Assembly: GCA_017472015.1 (NCBI GenBank)
Contig: JAFURC010000020.1
Coordinates: forward strand, 1 to 33,410
Reading direction: 5' to 3'
Source of the DNA: Bacilli bacterium
GTDB lineage: Bacteria > Bacillota_I > Bacilli_A > RF39 > UBA660
Length of the DNA stretch: 33,410 bases
Within the stretch, counting starts at the first letter, position 1. Each line of letters starts with the position of its first letter. Under the pieces are notes generated by a model. It was not told the DNA's origin. It did not search any database and saw only the letters and a list, made by a program, of their open reading frames with translations. The position numbers were made by a program, and so were the translations under genes. This document shows, piece after piece, positions 14,163-22,090 of the stretch.

Positions 14163-14864
14163 ATGTATAAAAATATTTTATTAAAATTAAGTGGTGAATC
14201 ACTTATGAGTGAATCAGAAAATATAAATAAAGAAAAAACAAAAGAAATAGCAAATTTAATTAAAAGAGTTCATGATATGGGGATTAATATAGGAATTGTT
14301 TGTGGTGGTGGAAACTTCTTTAGAGGAAGAAGTCATCAAGACATGGAAGCCATTAATGCTGACTCAATGGGAATGCTTGGTACTACTATGAATGCTCTTG
14401 CTCTTCGTGATGCTTTTAATAAAGCGGGAGTTCCTAATGTAATATTTTCGCCATTCAATTTTCATGAATTAATTGAATATCATAGTGAAGAAGAATTAAA
14501 AAAAATGTATAATGATGGAACAGTTGTTGTGTTTAGTGGTGGAACTGGACATATTGGTTGTTCAACCGATACAGCGGCTAGTATGAAAGCAATTATGATA
14601 GGTGCCGATGTAATTATTAAACTTACTAATGTTGATGGAGTATATGATAAAGATCCTAATAAATATAGTGATGCTTTAATGTATACAAAACTAACTCATC
14701 AAGATGTTTTAGATAATCCGGAAATTAAAGTAATGGACCTAGCATGTATTCGTGATTGCCAACAAGAAAATAAAGATATTCTAGTTATCAATTTTAGTGA
14801 TAAAGAAAACTTAATTAAAGTACTTTCTGGTGAAAAAATTGGTACGGTGATTACCAGTGACTAA
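14163..14864 (+). CDS. pyrH: UMP kinase
   Basis: 233 residues. Amino-acid-kinase-fold enzyme that makes UDP from UMP. LLKLSGESLM (6-15) and GIVCGGGNFFRGR are the phosphate-binding and UMP-binding signatures. DTAASMKAIMIGADVIIKLTNVDGVYDKDP is the conserved ATP-binding core. The length is usual. In most Firmicutes pyrH lies with tsf and frr. Here it is next to an Rpn gene and a small membrane protein, suggesting local rearrangement. GGAGG, 5 nt before ATG, supports the start. Confidence 0.96.
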   Translation: MYKNILLKLSGESLMSESENINKEKTKEIANLIKRVHDMGINIGIVCGGGNFFRGRSHQDMEAINADSMGMLGTTMNALALRDAFNKAGVPNVIFSPFNFHELIEYHSEEELKKMYNDGTVVVFSGGTGHIGCSTDTAASMKAIMIGADVIIKLTNVDGVYDKDPNKYSDALMYTKLTHQDVLDNPEIKVMDLACIRDCQQENKDILVINFSDKENLIKVLSGEKIGTVITSD

Positions 14865-15084
14865 TAAAAATGATAAAAAAATAAAAGAGTATAAAAAAAG
14901 AAAAATATTAAAATACCTAATAATATTTCTTAGTTTATTAACAATTACACTAGAGAGTTTAGCCTTATTTAAAATGATTTCTTATCTTTGGGGGTTAATT
15001 CCTTTTGTTATTTGTTATATAGTTAAATATTTTTATTCAGGAAATACTATTGAATTTAAAAAAGATAATCAAAAGAAAAAGTGA
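14857..15084 (+). CDS. Small two-span membrane protein
   Basis: 75 residues beginning with GTG at 14857, overlapping the end of pyrH by 8 bp, so translation may be coupled. Lys-rich N-terminus (1-17) is followed by two hydrophobic segments (about 19-37 and 42-60) and a Lys/Asp-rich tail. It ends at TGA inside a strong terminator stem. No family is recognised. The short length, coupling and terminator position argue for a real gene. Confidence 0.65.
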   Translation: MTNKNDKKIKEYKKRKILKYLIIFLSLLTITLESLALFKMISYLWGLIPFVICYIVKYFYSGNTIEFKKDNQKKK

Positions 15085-15094
15085 TTATCTTTTT
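15059..15094. terminator. Bidirectional terminator
   Basis: AAAAAGATAATC (15059-15070) and GATTATCTTTTT (15083-15094) form a 12-bp stem with T-runs in both orientations. It serves the pyrH unit and the convergent small ORF. Confidence 0.85.
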
Positions 15095-15311
15095 AAAATA
15101 GACTTCTTGATATTAGAAATCCTAAAAACAAAACTTGAAAAAGTAAAATAAAACAATGAAATCTTGTAAAACAAAATAAAATAATAAATAATTGATAAAT
15201 AGAAGTAATTAAAAAAATACTTATTAGTGCATTATATAAAAAACTTGTTTTTCTTCTTGATCTACAAGAATTACAATAACAAAACATTCCGTGACTTCTT
15301 TTTTTAAACAT
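15093..15311 (-). CDS. Small Cys-containing membrane protein
   Basis: 72 residues. ATG at 15311 follows GGTGAT and a TATAAT-like box. The N-terminus has a basic Cys cluster (FCYCNSCRSRRKTS) that could bind metal, then two hydrophobic segments through residue 65. It is convergent with the pyrH unit and shares its bidirectional terminator, consistent with a real small gene. No family is recognised. A chance ORF cannot be excluded. Confidence 0.5.
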   Translation of the reverse strand: MFKKRSHGMFCYCNSCRSRRKTSFLYNALISIFLITSIYQLFIILFCFTRFHCFILLFQVLFLGFLISRSLF

Positions 15312-15395
15312 ATAATCACCATTATAGTTTATGATAATTTACTAAATTGGTATAGTTTTTTTTAAGATTTTATTATATAATGAATTTGTGATAAT

Positions 15396-16667
15396 ATGAA
15401 AAGAAAAATAAAGGTTAAAAATGTTTTAATTTTAGTAGGTATTTTAGTTATAATTATTGTTTTATTAACTATAGTTATTTTTGGTACTAATTCTAAGTTA
15501 GATAATAAAGAAAATAATAAAGATGGAGATAAAGAAATTAAAGAAATAATAACTGATTTTAAAAATATGAGATTAAGTAAAGTCGAAGATTATTCTAAAA
15601 GAAATAATTTAGAACTTATTATTAATTATGATTATAGTGATTTAGAAAAAGATATAGTTATTAATAGTGAACTTAATGATAATGTTTTAAATATATTAGT
15701 ATCTCTTGGGAGTATTCCATATGATGATTACAAGGAATATAAGGTAAATGAATTAGGGAAAGTACCAATTATGATGTATCATGGAATAGTTGATACAGAA
15801 GAAAACGAATATACTGGAGGAAATGTTGATAAAGATGGATACAACAGAACTAGTAAGGCTTTTCTTCGTGATTTAGAATTTTACTACGAAAAAGGTTATC
15901 GAATGGTAAGACTTAATGATTATGTAAATGGAAAAATAAATGTTTCTTTAGGTAATAGTCCAATTATATTAACATTTGATGATGGAAATGCTAATAACTT
16001 TAAAGTAACAGGTAAGGATACTGAAGGAAATTTAATATTTGATCCAAATTCAGCGATTGGAATTCTTGAAAGCATAAAGAAAAAATATCCTGATTACAAT
16101 GTGACAGCAACATTTTTCTTAAATAATGGTTTATGTAATCAACCTGAATACAATGAAGATATTATAAAATGGTTAATAAATAATGGTTATGATATTGGTA
16201 ATCATACAACAACGCATGCTGATTTTTCAAGTATAAATACAACTAAAACTCAAGAAGTAGTTGGTAAATTATATCAAAAACTTGATAGTATAATTCCCGG
16301 TCAGTATGTTAAAATAATTGCTTTACCATTTGGTTCACCTTATAAAAAAACACATAGTAATTATCAATATATATTAAATGGTGAATATAATGGTTATTCA
16401 TATCAAACAGAGGCGGCTCTTCGGGTTGGTTGGGAAGCTGAAGTATCTCCATTTGATGCAAGTTTTGATAAAACATTCTTAAAAAGATGTAGGGCATATG
16501 ATAATAATGGCAAAGATTTTGATATTGAAATGAATTTTCGCTTACTTGATAAAAATAGATATATTTCAGATGGTAATATAAATACCATTGTAATACCTAA
16601 AAGTAATGAAAATAAACTAATAACAAATAGTGAATTAAAAACTATAACTTACGAGGAGGATGTATGA
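15396..16667 (+). CDS. Membrane-anchored polysaccharide deacetylase
   Basis: 423 residues. An N-terminal membrane helix (9-30) is followed by a short region (about 55-108, DFKNMRLSKVEDY...ILVSLGS) with the size and pattern of a PASTA-like domain. Then comes a NodB-type catalytic domain from about residue 123 (VPIMMYHGI). Motif 1 is TFDDG (193-197, catalytic Asp and metal Asp). Motif 2 is H-x3-H (His270, His274) in GNHTTTHAD. Such enzymes remove N-acetyl groups from peptidoglycan or related wall glycans outside the cell. The catalytic domain has an insertion (VTGKDTEGNLIFDPNS) after motif 1. It overlaps galE by 4 bp (ATGA), linking wall-polymer modification with UDP-sugar supply. The -10 box TATAAT lies at 15376-15381, but its -35 is poor. 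Confidence 0.85.
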   Translation: MKRKIKVKNVLILVGILVIIIVLLTIVIFGTNSKLDNKENNKDGDKEIKEIITDFKNMRLSKVEDYSKRNNLELIINYDYSDLEKDIVINSELNDNVLNILVSLGSIPYDDYKEYKVNELGKVPIMMYHGIVDTEENEYTGGNVDKDGYNRTSKAFLRDLEFYYEKGYRMVRLNDYVNGKINVSLGNSPIILTFDDGNANNFKVTGKDTEGNLIFDPNSAIGILESIKKKYPDYNVTATFFLNNGLCNQPEYNEDIIKWLINNGYDIGNHTTTHADFSSINTTKTQEVVGKLYQKLDSIIPGQYVKIIALPFGSPYKKTHSNYQYILNGEYNGYSYQTEAALRVGWEAEVSPFDASFDKTFLKRCRAYDNNGKDFDIEMNFRLLDKNRYISDGNINTIVIPKSNENKLITNSELKTITYEEDV

Positions 16668-17656
16668 AAGTATTAGTTACCGGAGGATGTGGATATATTG
16701 GTTCACATACAACAGTTGAATTATTAAAAGAAGGTTATGAAGTAGTTATTGTTGATAACTTAATAAATTCTAAACGTGATGTTTTGGATAAAATAAAAAA
16801 AATAACAAATAAATCTGTTACTTTTTACGAAATTGATTTATGTGATAAAGAAAAATTACGAGATGTTTTTCTTAAGGAAGAAATATCAGCAGTTATTCAT
16901 TTTGCAGGGCTTAAAGCAGTTGGGGAAAGTGTTGAAATACCAATTAGATATTATAAAAATAATTTAGTATCAACATTGAATTTACTAGAATGTATGCAAG
17001 AATTTAATGTTAAAAAATTAGTATTTTCATCAAGTGCAACCGTTTATGGTAATCCTAAAACTTTACCAATTAAAGAAGATTTTCCTTTAAGTACAACTAA
17101 TCCTTATGGAACAACTAAATTAATGATTGAAGAAATATTAAAAGATTTATATCATAGTGATCCTACTTTTGATATTACAATACTTCGCTATTTTAATCCA
17201 ATAGGAGCAGATAAATCGGGGTTACTTGGAGAAGATCCTAATGGAATTCCTAATAACCTAATGCCATATATATTAAAAGTAGCAACAGGTAAACTTCCAG
17301 TTTTAAATATTTTTGGAGATGACTACAATACAGTTGATGGAACTGGAGTAAGAGATTATATTCATGTTTTAGATCTTGCAGTTGGACATGTTTTATCCTT
17401 AAAAAACCAAAAAACTGGTTTAAAAATATATAATCTAGGAACAGGTCGTGGAACAAGTGTTTTAGAACTGGTTAAAAAATTTGAAAGTGTTAATAATATA
17501 AAAGTAAATTATCAAATAACTAAAAGACGTGAAGGAGACATCGATGCTTGTTATGCATCAATTGATAAAGCACATGAGGAACTTGGATTTACACCACGAT
17601 ATACAATTGAAGATATGTGTCTTGATAGTTATAATTTTATAAAAAACAATAATTAA
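16664..17656 (+). CDS. galE: UDP-glucose 4-epimerase
   Basis: 330 residues of the extended short-chain dehydrogenase family. NAD-binding GGCGYIGSHT (7-16), HFAGLKAVGES (79-89), the catalytic Ser124 in SSSATVYG, and Tyr148/Lys152 in NPYGTTK are all present. ILRYFNPIGA and the DGTGVRDYIHV block are diagnostic of GalE. It interconverts UDP-glucose and UDP-galactose, or the N-acetyl forms, for wall and surface glycans. The AGGAGG site lies inside the upstream deacetylase gene and the ATGA overlap implies coupling. No Leloir genes are nearby, so a glycan-precursor role is more likely than sugar catabolism. Confidence 0.95.
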   Translation: MKVLVTGGCGYIGSHTTVELLKEGYEVVIVDNLINSKRDVLDKIKKITNKSVTFYEIDLCDKEKLRDVFLKEEISAVIHFAGLKAVGESVEIPIRYYKNNLVSTLNLLECMQEFNVKKLVFSSSATVYGNPKTLPIKEDFPLSTTNPYGTTKLMIEEILKDLYHSDPTFDITILRYFNPIGADKSGLLGEDPNGIPNNLMPYILKVATGKLPVLNIFGDDYNTVDGTGVRDYIHVLDLAVGHVLSLKNQKTGLKIYNLGTGRGTSVLELVKKFESVNNIKVNYQITKRREGDIDACYASIDKAHEELGFTPRYTIEDMCLDSYNFIKNNN

Positions 17657-18057
17657 TTAATAAAGAAAGTAGGTAGACCTTGACTATTTTCTTTTTTATT
17701 TATTGTATTTATTTGATTAGAATTATTACTTTGACTACTATTTTGATTTAAATTATTAATTTGATTAGAATTATTATTATTAGAATTATTATCAGGTTCA
17801 TTGAAGATAGACATAATTTTTCCAAAACTTTTTAAATTACTACAAATAGGTTTAATTTGATAATAAACAGGAATTGCTTGATTAATAACATTTAAAGTTT
17901 TTTGGGTATTATTTAGAATACTTCCCCATTTAATGGTACTTAAAGTTTTAAAAAATCCTCCCTTACTGGATTTAACCGCCCCAACCATTGGAATACCTCT
18001 TGCCATATTCATACCTTGATTCATATAAGGATACATATTATATGGATTATTAAACAT
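17653..18057 (-). CDS. VrrA/YqfQ-like protein with Asn/Gln-rich tail
   Basis: 134 residues from the ATG at 18057 (MFNNPYN). GAGGTG lies 6 nt upstream, overlapping an alternative GTG. The N-terminus is Met/Asn/Tyr/Pro-rich. The conserved core (about 38-75) reads FFKTLSTIKWGSILNNTQKTLNVINQAIP, matching the YqfQ/VrrA family of Bacilli. The C-terminus is a low-complexity Asn/Ser/Gln/Ile tract (about 90-125) ending GLPTFFIN. VrrA in Bacillus is known for tandem-repeat length variation, and its function is unclear. The 3' end overlaps galE by 4 bp in convergent orientation, and no terminator separates them. Confidence 0.75.
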   Translation of the reverse strand: MFNNPYNMYPYMNQGMNMARGIPMVGAVKSSKGGFFKTLSTIKWGSILNNTQKTLNVINQAIPVYYQIKPICSNLKSFGKIMSIFNEPDNNSNNNNSNQINNLNQNSSQSNNSNQINTINKKENSQGLPTFFIN

Positions 18058-18145
18058 AGATTTCACCTCTTAACATTATATGAAATAATTAAAAATTTGT
18101 TTATTATTTTTGAATTTTATTATATAATATCCTTAGGTGATGTTT

Positions 18146-18697
18146 ATGTTTAATTTAGCTTTTAATGTTTGTGACACAGAAGGTTTTTTAAGAATTATGT
18201 ATTTTATTAAATTAGCAATGAATATATTAAGATTTGTTATTCCAATTATTTTAATAGTAATGATAATTTTTGATTTATTTAAAAATACAATTAGTCCAGA
18301 TAATAAAGATGGTATGAAAAAAATTACAAATCGCTTAATTGCTGCTGTTATTGTTTTTATTGTTCCAACTTTAGTTAATTTAGTTGTTACTTTTATGGAT
18401 TATATTTTTGATAATGCCGATGAAACAGATTATAAAATTAGTTCTTGTTATACAAATGCTAATATGAATTGTATTAATAATATTGAAAATTATTTAGAAT
18501 GTTCGGAATTCTCTGATGATGAAAAAAAATATTGTCAAAAATTTCGTCAATGTAATGATTATAAGTTAACAAATGATTGTTCAATTGAAACAGTTGCTAA
18601 TCAACAAAATTGTAGTTCAATTAATAAAGATAAAGATGGAAATGCAAATTTTAAATATATCAAATATGCAATTGGAACATCGTTTAATTATGATTAA
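18146..18697 (+). CDS. Membrane protein resembling TrbC/VirB2-type pilin, with Cys-rich tail
   Basis: 183 residues from the ATG at 18146, chosen because AGGTG lies 6 nt before it. Two adjacent hydrophobic segments (about 24-46 and 67-88) flank a polar loop (KNTISPDNKDGMKKITNRLIAA). That is the layout of the small VirB2/TrbC-like proteins widespread in uncultured Firmicutes outside obvious conjugation loci. The C-terminal half (about 100-183) is hydrophilic and has nine cysteines, suggesting disulfides or metal outside the membrane. No other secretion genes are nearby, so a conjugation role is not supported. TATAAT at 18123-18128 is a plausible -10. Confidence 0.65.
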   Translation: MFNLAFNVCDTEGFLRIMYFIKLAMNILRFVIPIILIVMIIFDLFKNTISPDNKDGMKKITNRLIAAVIVFIVPTLVNLVVTFMDYIFDNADETDYKISSCYTNANMNCINNIENYLECSEFSDDEKKYCQKFRQCNDYKLTNDCSIETVANQQNCSSINKDKDGNANFKYIKYAIGTSFNYD

Positions 18698-18721
18698 TTA
18701 TAAAAAAATATAGGTATAAAT

Positions 18722-19564
18722 ATGGATGGAATATTATTAATCAATAAAGAAAAAGGTTTAACTAGTCGTGATGTTGTCAATAAATTAATGAAAAACTTAA
18801 ATACTAAAAAAATCGGTCATGCAGGAACACTTGATCCTCTTGCAACCGGTTTATTAGTAATTGGAGTAGGAAAAGGAACTAAAATCCTTGATTTATTAAC
18901 TTTAGATACAAAAGAATATATAGCAGTTGTTAAAATGGGAATCCAAACTGATACTATGGATATAACTGGTAAAGTTTTAAAAACAACTAATAATATAAAA
19001 TTAAGTAAAGAAAAACTAAATAGTGTTTTAAAAAGTTATCAAAAAAGTTATGAACAAACAGTTCCTAAATATTCAGCAGTTAAAATAAATGGTAAAAAAT
19101 TATATCAATATGCAAGAAATAATGAGAAGATAGAACTTCCTAAAAGATTAGTTAAGATATTTAATATAGAACTTTTAGATTATGATTGTAAAAATAATGA
19201 ATTTACTTTTAAAACATTAGTTAGTAAAGGAACGTATATTAGAAGTTTAATAGATGATATAGGTAATTCTTTAAATATAAATTGTACTATGAAAGAATTA
19301 GTAAGAGTTAAAAGTGGGAAATTTAATCTTCAAGATAGTTTTAATATAAATGAAAATTTTAAATTTATAAAAATCGAAGATGCTCTTGATTTTCCTAAAA
19401 TTATAATAGAAAATGATATCTTACTTAAAAAAGTAAAAAATGGTAATCAAATTAAATTAGATAAATTTGATGAATATTTAACTCTACTTGATATAAATAA
19501 TCAAGTACTAGCAATTTATAAAAAAGATGAAAATAATCTTTATAAGGCATTTAAGGTATTTTAA
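18722..19564 (+). CDS. truB: tRNA pseudouridine(55) synthase
   Basis: 280 residues. It isomerises U55 in the T-loop of tRNAs. The TruB signature GHAGTLDPLATGLL (32-45) contains the catalytic Asp38. Further family landmarks are YSAVKINGKKLYQYAR and SKGTYIRSLIDDIG. The C-terminal segment is short, as in many small-genome lineages. Upstream is a weak AGGT site 8 nt before the ATG. It follows the VirB2-like gene by 24 nt, so co-transcription is possible. Confidence 0.95.
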   Translation: MDGILLINKEKGLTSRDVVNKLMKNLNTKKIGHAGTLDPLATGLLVIGVGKGTKILDLLTLDTKEYIAVVKMGIQTDTMDITGKVLKTTNNIKLSKEKLNSVLKSYQKSYEQTVPKYSAVKINGKKLYQYARNNEKIELPKRLVKIFNIELLDYDCKNNEFTFKTLVSKGTYIRSLIDDIGNSLNINCTMKELVRVKSGKFNLQDSFNINENFKFIKIEDALDFPKIIIENDILLKKVKNGNQIKLDKFDEYLTLLDINNQVLAIYKKDENNLYKAFKVF

Positions 19565-19613
19565 TTTTTTAATTTATATGCTATAATCGATTTATAAAAT
19601 AGATGGAGGTTAT

Positions 19614-21380
19614 ATGTATACTGAGTATAATAGTCAAAATGTTTATCAAAATAATGAGAATAATTATAATAACTATTCCAATGATCAGGAAAAGCCAAAT
19701 AGGTTTTTAACTTTTTTGTGGAAGATTCTATTGGTTATTATTATTTTAATTGTAGTATTTTTACTTTTAATTAAATTTGGAGTTATTAGTTTGGCATCAG
19801 ATGTAGTACCAGATGTTGTTATTTTAAGTAAAAATGAAATTGGTATTAAAAAAGGAAAAAGTTATCAATTAGAAGCAACAGTATTACCAGAAGAAGCTAC
19901 TAATAAACAAGTAATTTGGACTAGTAGTGATCCAAGTATTGTTGAAGTAAATGAAGTATCTGGTTATGTTAAAGGTTTGAAGGTTGGTACAGCCATTGTT
20001 ACTGTTAAAACTTTAATAAATGATAAAATAAGTGAATGTATTGTAAATGTATCAGATAAAAATGTTTTAGTAACCAATATTAATGTTAATGAAAAATATA
20101 TTAATCTAGGAGTTGGTTATCGGCATAATTTAACATATCGTACTATTCCAACTAATGCAACTGAATTAAGTTTAAATTTTTCAAGCAGTGATTCAAGTGT
20201 TGCAACAGTTTCTGATAATGGAGTTATTACAGGAATTAAAGAAGGAAGTGCAATTATAACTGTGGCGTCTAATAATGGTCTAGTTAAAGATACAACATAT
20301 GTAACAGTTTATAAAAAAGGTGCTTCAAATGTTGTTAATGGTGAAAGTATTAAAACTACTAATTATCCAAGTTCAATTAATATTTCAGATGAAAGTATTA
20401 ATTTAAAACTTGGAACAACTAGTCAGTTAATTGCAACAGTTTCTCCAAGTGATGCTAATCAAGAAATTTCTTGGTCAAGTAGTAATTCCAATGTAGCAGT
20501 AGTTGATAGTAATGGATTAATTACAGCAAGAGGAGCAGGAACAGCTACTATTATTGGGCGAACAGTTAATAATTTAATGGATACTTGTGTAGTTACAGTT
20601 GGAAATTATTCTTTAACTTTAAAAGGTATTTCGGTTACTACAGATTATACAGTTTTACCTATTAATACTACTAAACAATTAGTTGTTGCTTTTAATCCTA
20701 GTAATGCAACAAATAAAACTGTTACTTGGTCAAGTAGTAATTCCAAAGTTGCTACAGTTGACTCAAGTGGTAATGTTAAAGCAGTTGGAGCAGGAAGTAC
20801 AATTATTACTGCTAAATCAAATGATGGAGGGTATACTGATACAGTAAGTGTTGAAGTTGTTGATTATGCTAATTTAGTTGAAGAAAAAACTCTTTCATTT
20901 ACTAATAGTACATATTCAATTGGAGTTAATCAAACAGTTTCATTAGAACCAGTTATTACTCCAAGTAATGCAACATTTAAATCTGTTGGTTTTGTAAGTA
21001 GTGATCCAACTATAGCCGTGGTTGATGAAAATGGTGTTGTTACAGGTAAGAAAGAAGGAAAAGTAACTATAACAGCAACAACCAAAAGAAATAATATTAA
21101 AGCAAGTGTTGTTGTAAATGTTAAAGTAATACCTTCAACAGGAGTGTCTTTAAATAGTACAAATGTAACAATTAGTTTAAATGATACTTATACATTAATT
21201 GCTAATGTAAAACCAAGTAATGCAACAAATAAAACAGTTAAATTTAAAAGTGATAATTCAAATGTAGCAAAAGTTGATAACAATGGTATTATAACAGCAG
21301 TTGGAAAAGGAACTACAACAATTACCGTAACTCCAAATGGAGGAGGAAATCCTTCAACTTGTATGGTAGTTGTAAAATAA
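19614..21380 (+). CDS. Membrane-anchored protein with six bacterial Ig-like (Big_2) domains
   Basis: 588 residues with a GGAGG ribosome site. The N-terminus is cytoplasmic and Asn/Tyr-rich (1-30). One membrane helix (about 35-58) has no obvious cleavage site, so the protein is probably a type II anchored surface protein. Six Big_2 domains of about 80-90 residues follow. Each has the pattern L..G....L.A.V.P..A.N..V.WSSSN..VA.VD..G.V.A...G.A.IT. Such domains act as stalks or adhesive modules. There is no sortase signal or catalytic domain. Adjacent domains are similar at DNA level (for example the repeated ACTTGGTCAAGTAGTAATTC-type block in domains 3 and 4), which favours recombination. The small element ORF at 21400 begins 19 nt after the stop. 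Confidence 0.9.
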   Translation: MYTEYNSQNVYQNNENNYNNYSNDQEKPNRFLTFLWKILLVIIILIVVFLLLIKFGVISLASDVVPDVVILSKNEIGIKKGKSYQLEATVLPEEATNKQVIWTSSDPSIVEVNEVSGYVKGLKVGTAIVTVKTLINDKISECIVNVSDKNVLVTNINVNEKYINLGVGYRHNLTYRTIPTNATELSLNFSSSDSSVATVSDNGVITGIKEGSAIITVASNNGLVKDTTYVTVYKKGASNVVNGESIKTTNYPSSINISDESINLKLGTTSQLIATVSPSDANQEISWSSSNSNVAVVDSNGLITARGAGTATIIGRTVNNLMDTCVVTVGNYSLTLKGISVTTDYTVLPINTTKQLVVAFNPSNATNKTVTWSSSNSKVATVDSSGNVKAVGAGSTIITAKSNDGGYTDTVSVEVVDYANLVEEKTLSFTNSTYSIGVNQTVSLEPVITPSNATFKSVGFVSSDPTIAVVDENGVVTGKKEGKVTITATTKRNNIKASVVVNVKVIPSTGVSLNSTNVTISLNDTYTLIANVKPSNATNKTVKFKSDNSNVAKVDNNGIITAVGKGTTTITVTPNGGGNPSTCMVVVK

Positions 21381-21399
21381 TAAGAAAGAAGTTGATAAA

Positions 21400-21468
21400 A
21401 TGGTTAAATTAATTAAGAAATGTTATCAAGAAAAAGTTAACTTGGAGTCAACTATAAGTGGGGTATAA
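21400..21468 (+). CDS. 22-residue peptide ORF with conserved C-terminus (copy 2)
   Basis: It encodes MVKLIKKCYQEKVNLEST then ISGV and stops at TAA. Ending and start context match the ORF at 8392-8472. It starts 19 nt after the Big_2 gene and so may be the last cistron of that transcript. A strong terminator follows at 21512. Whether the peptide or the underlying RNA/DNA is conserved cannot be decided from two copies. Confidence 0.5.
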   Translation: MVKLIKKCYQEKVNLESTISGV

Positions 21469-21482
21469 ACCACCATTTATAA
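21433..21482 (+). repeat. Conserved intergenic element, copy 2
   Basis: Matches 8437-8487 over about 50 bp, as described there. Here GTGG and CCAC flank GGTATAAA and could form a small stem. The 13-mer AGTGGGGTATAAA within it also occurs once on the minus strand at 111-123. Confidence 0.75.
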
Positions 21483-21511
21483 TTAATTTAATCCTAATAT
21501 TCTACAAATTA

Positions 21512-21561
21512 AAATACATAATAAAACTAAGTACTAGTTTAGCATTTATTATGTATTTTTT
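21512..21561 (+). terminator. Terminator after the tiny ORF (copy 2)
   Basis: AAATACATAATAAA (21512-21525) pairs perfectly with TTTATTATGTATTT (21545-21558), followed by T residues. An inner stem around ACTAGT is also possible. Confidence 0.8.
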
Positions 21562-21620
21562 GCATTGTTAAAATCTTGTAATTTGATTAAAGTTATAATA
21601 TACTAAAATTAGAATAGAGG

Positions 21621-21976
21621 GAAAAAATAAAGAAATAAATTTAAATAAAAAATTTATAGTAATAATCCTCTTATTCACAATTATAACAATAGGTTTATAT
21701 ACATCATATGCTTTATTTGAAATAAGTGTAATTCAAAACAATGTTGTAGTAATTAAAACAGGTACAGTTGATATAACAACTAGTATAACTGGTTTAGATA
21801 CACCAACATTTACTTTTCTTCAGATATGTGATTCCTCGAACGTCTGGTACGTCAGCAACTATGGTGTCAGTAACTACTTTAGTCCGTTCGACACGCTCAG
21901 GACTAGCCCATCAATTAATCTAAACTCAGGAAATGGATCAAAAAATAATCCATTCATCGTTGGACTTCCTAGTTAA
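21621..21976 (+). pseudogene. Remnant of a signal-peptide surface protein with a DUF6273-like end
   Basis: A frame without a usable start codon encodes LNKKFIVIILLFTIITIGLY, then TSYALFEI, a signal segment like that of the protein at 8653. After about 60 residues it ends SPSINLNSGNGSKNNPFIVG, then LPS. That closely fits the C-terminus of DUF6273-type surface proteins (VRPVINLKS..GDGSKNNPF pattern). Upstream, GAGGG precedes ATAAAGAAATAA, which looks like a lost ATG followed by a frameshift. The central domain is missing, and promoter boxes TTGATT and TATACT are only 10 bp apart. It is a decayed sibling of the 8653 gene or of another family member. A short functional peptide is unlikely. Confidence 0.75.
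21829..21910 (+). other. GC-rich patch with foreign codon use inside the pseudogene
   Basis: GC is 50% over 21831-21910 (40 of 80 bases), against clearly AT-rich flanks. In frame, codons end mostly in C or G (TCC TCG AAC GTC TGG TAC GTC AGC AAC), unlike every other gene here. It encodes SSNVWYVSNYGVSNYFSPFD, then TLRTSPSINL, the aromatic/Ser/Asn-rich end of DUF6273-type domains. It includes a 24-bp unit AGTCC...GGACT (21881-21904) with TTCGACACGCTCAG inside. Confidence 0.75.
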
Positions 21977-22009
21977 TATAACCTTGTCATGATCAGTGTG
22001 TAAATTTTT

Positions 22010-22040
22010 AGATAGTGTTTTTTTAACATTATCTTTTTTT
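22010..22040 (+). terminator. Terminator after the surface-protein remnant
   Basis: AGATAGTGTT and AACATTATCT (one G-U pair) form a 10-bp stem, with loop TTTTT and a T7 run after it. Confidence 0.75.
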
Positions 22041-22090
22041 CTTAGTGATTTTTAACTCAATATAGTTTATAATAAAAATGTGAGGTTAAT

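Noticed and set aside
18146..18697. Conjugation or type IV secretion locus
   Set aside because: Only a VirB2-like small protein is present. No VirB4, VirD4 or relaxase gene occurs nearby.
18722..18760. truB in a ribF/nusA-rbfA translation operon
   Set aside because: None of the usual neighbours (rbfA, infB, ribF) is present in this window.
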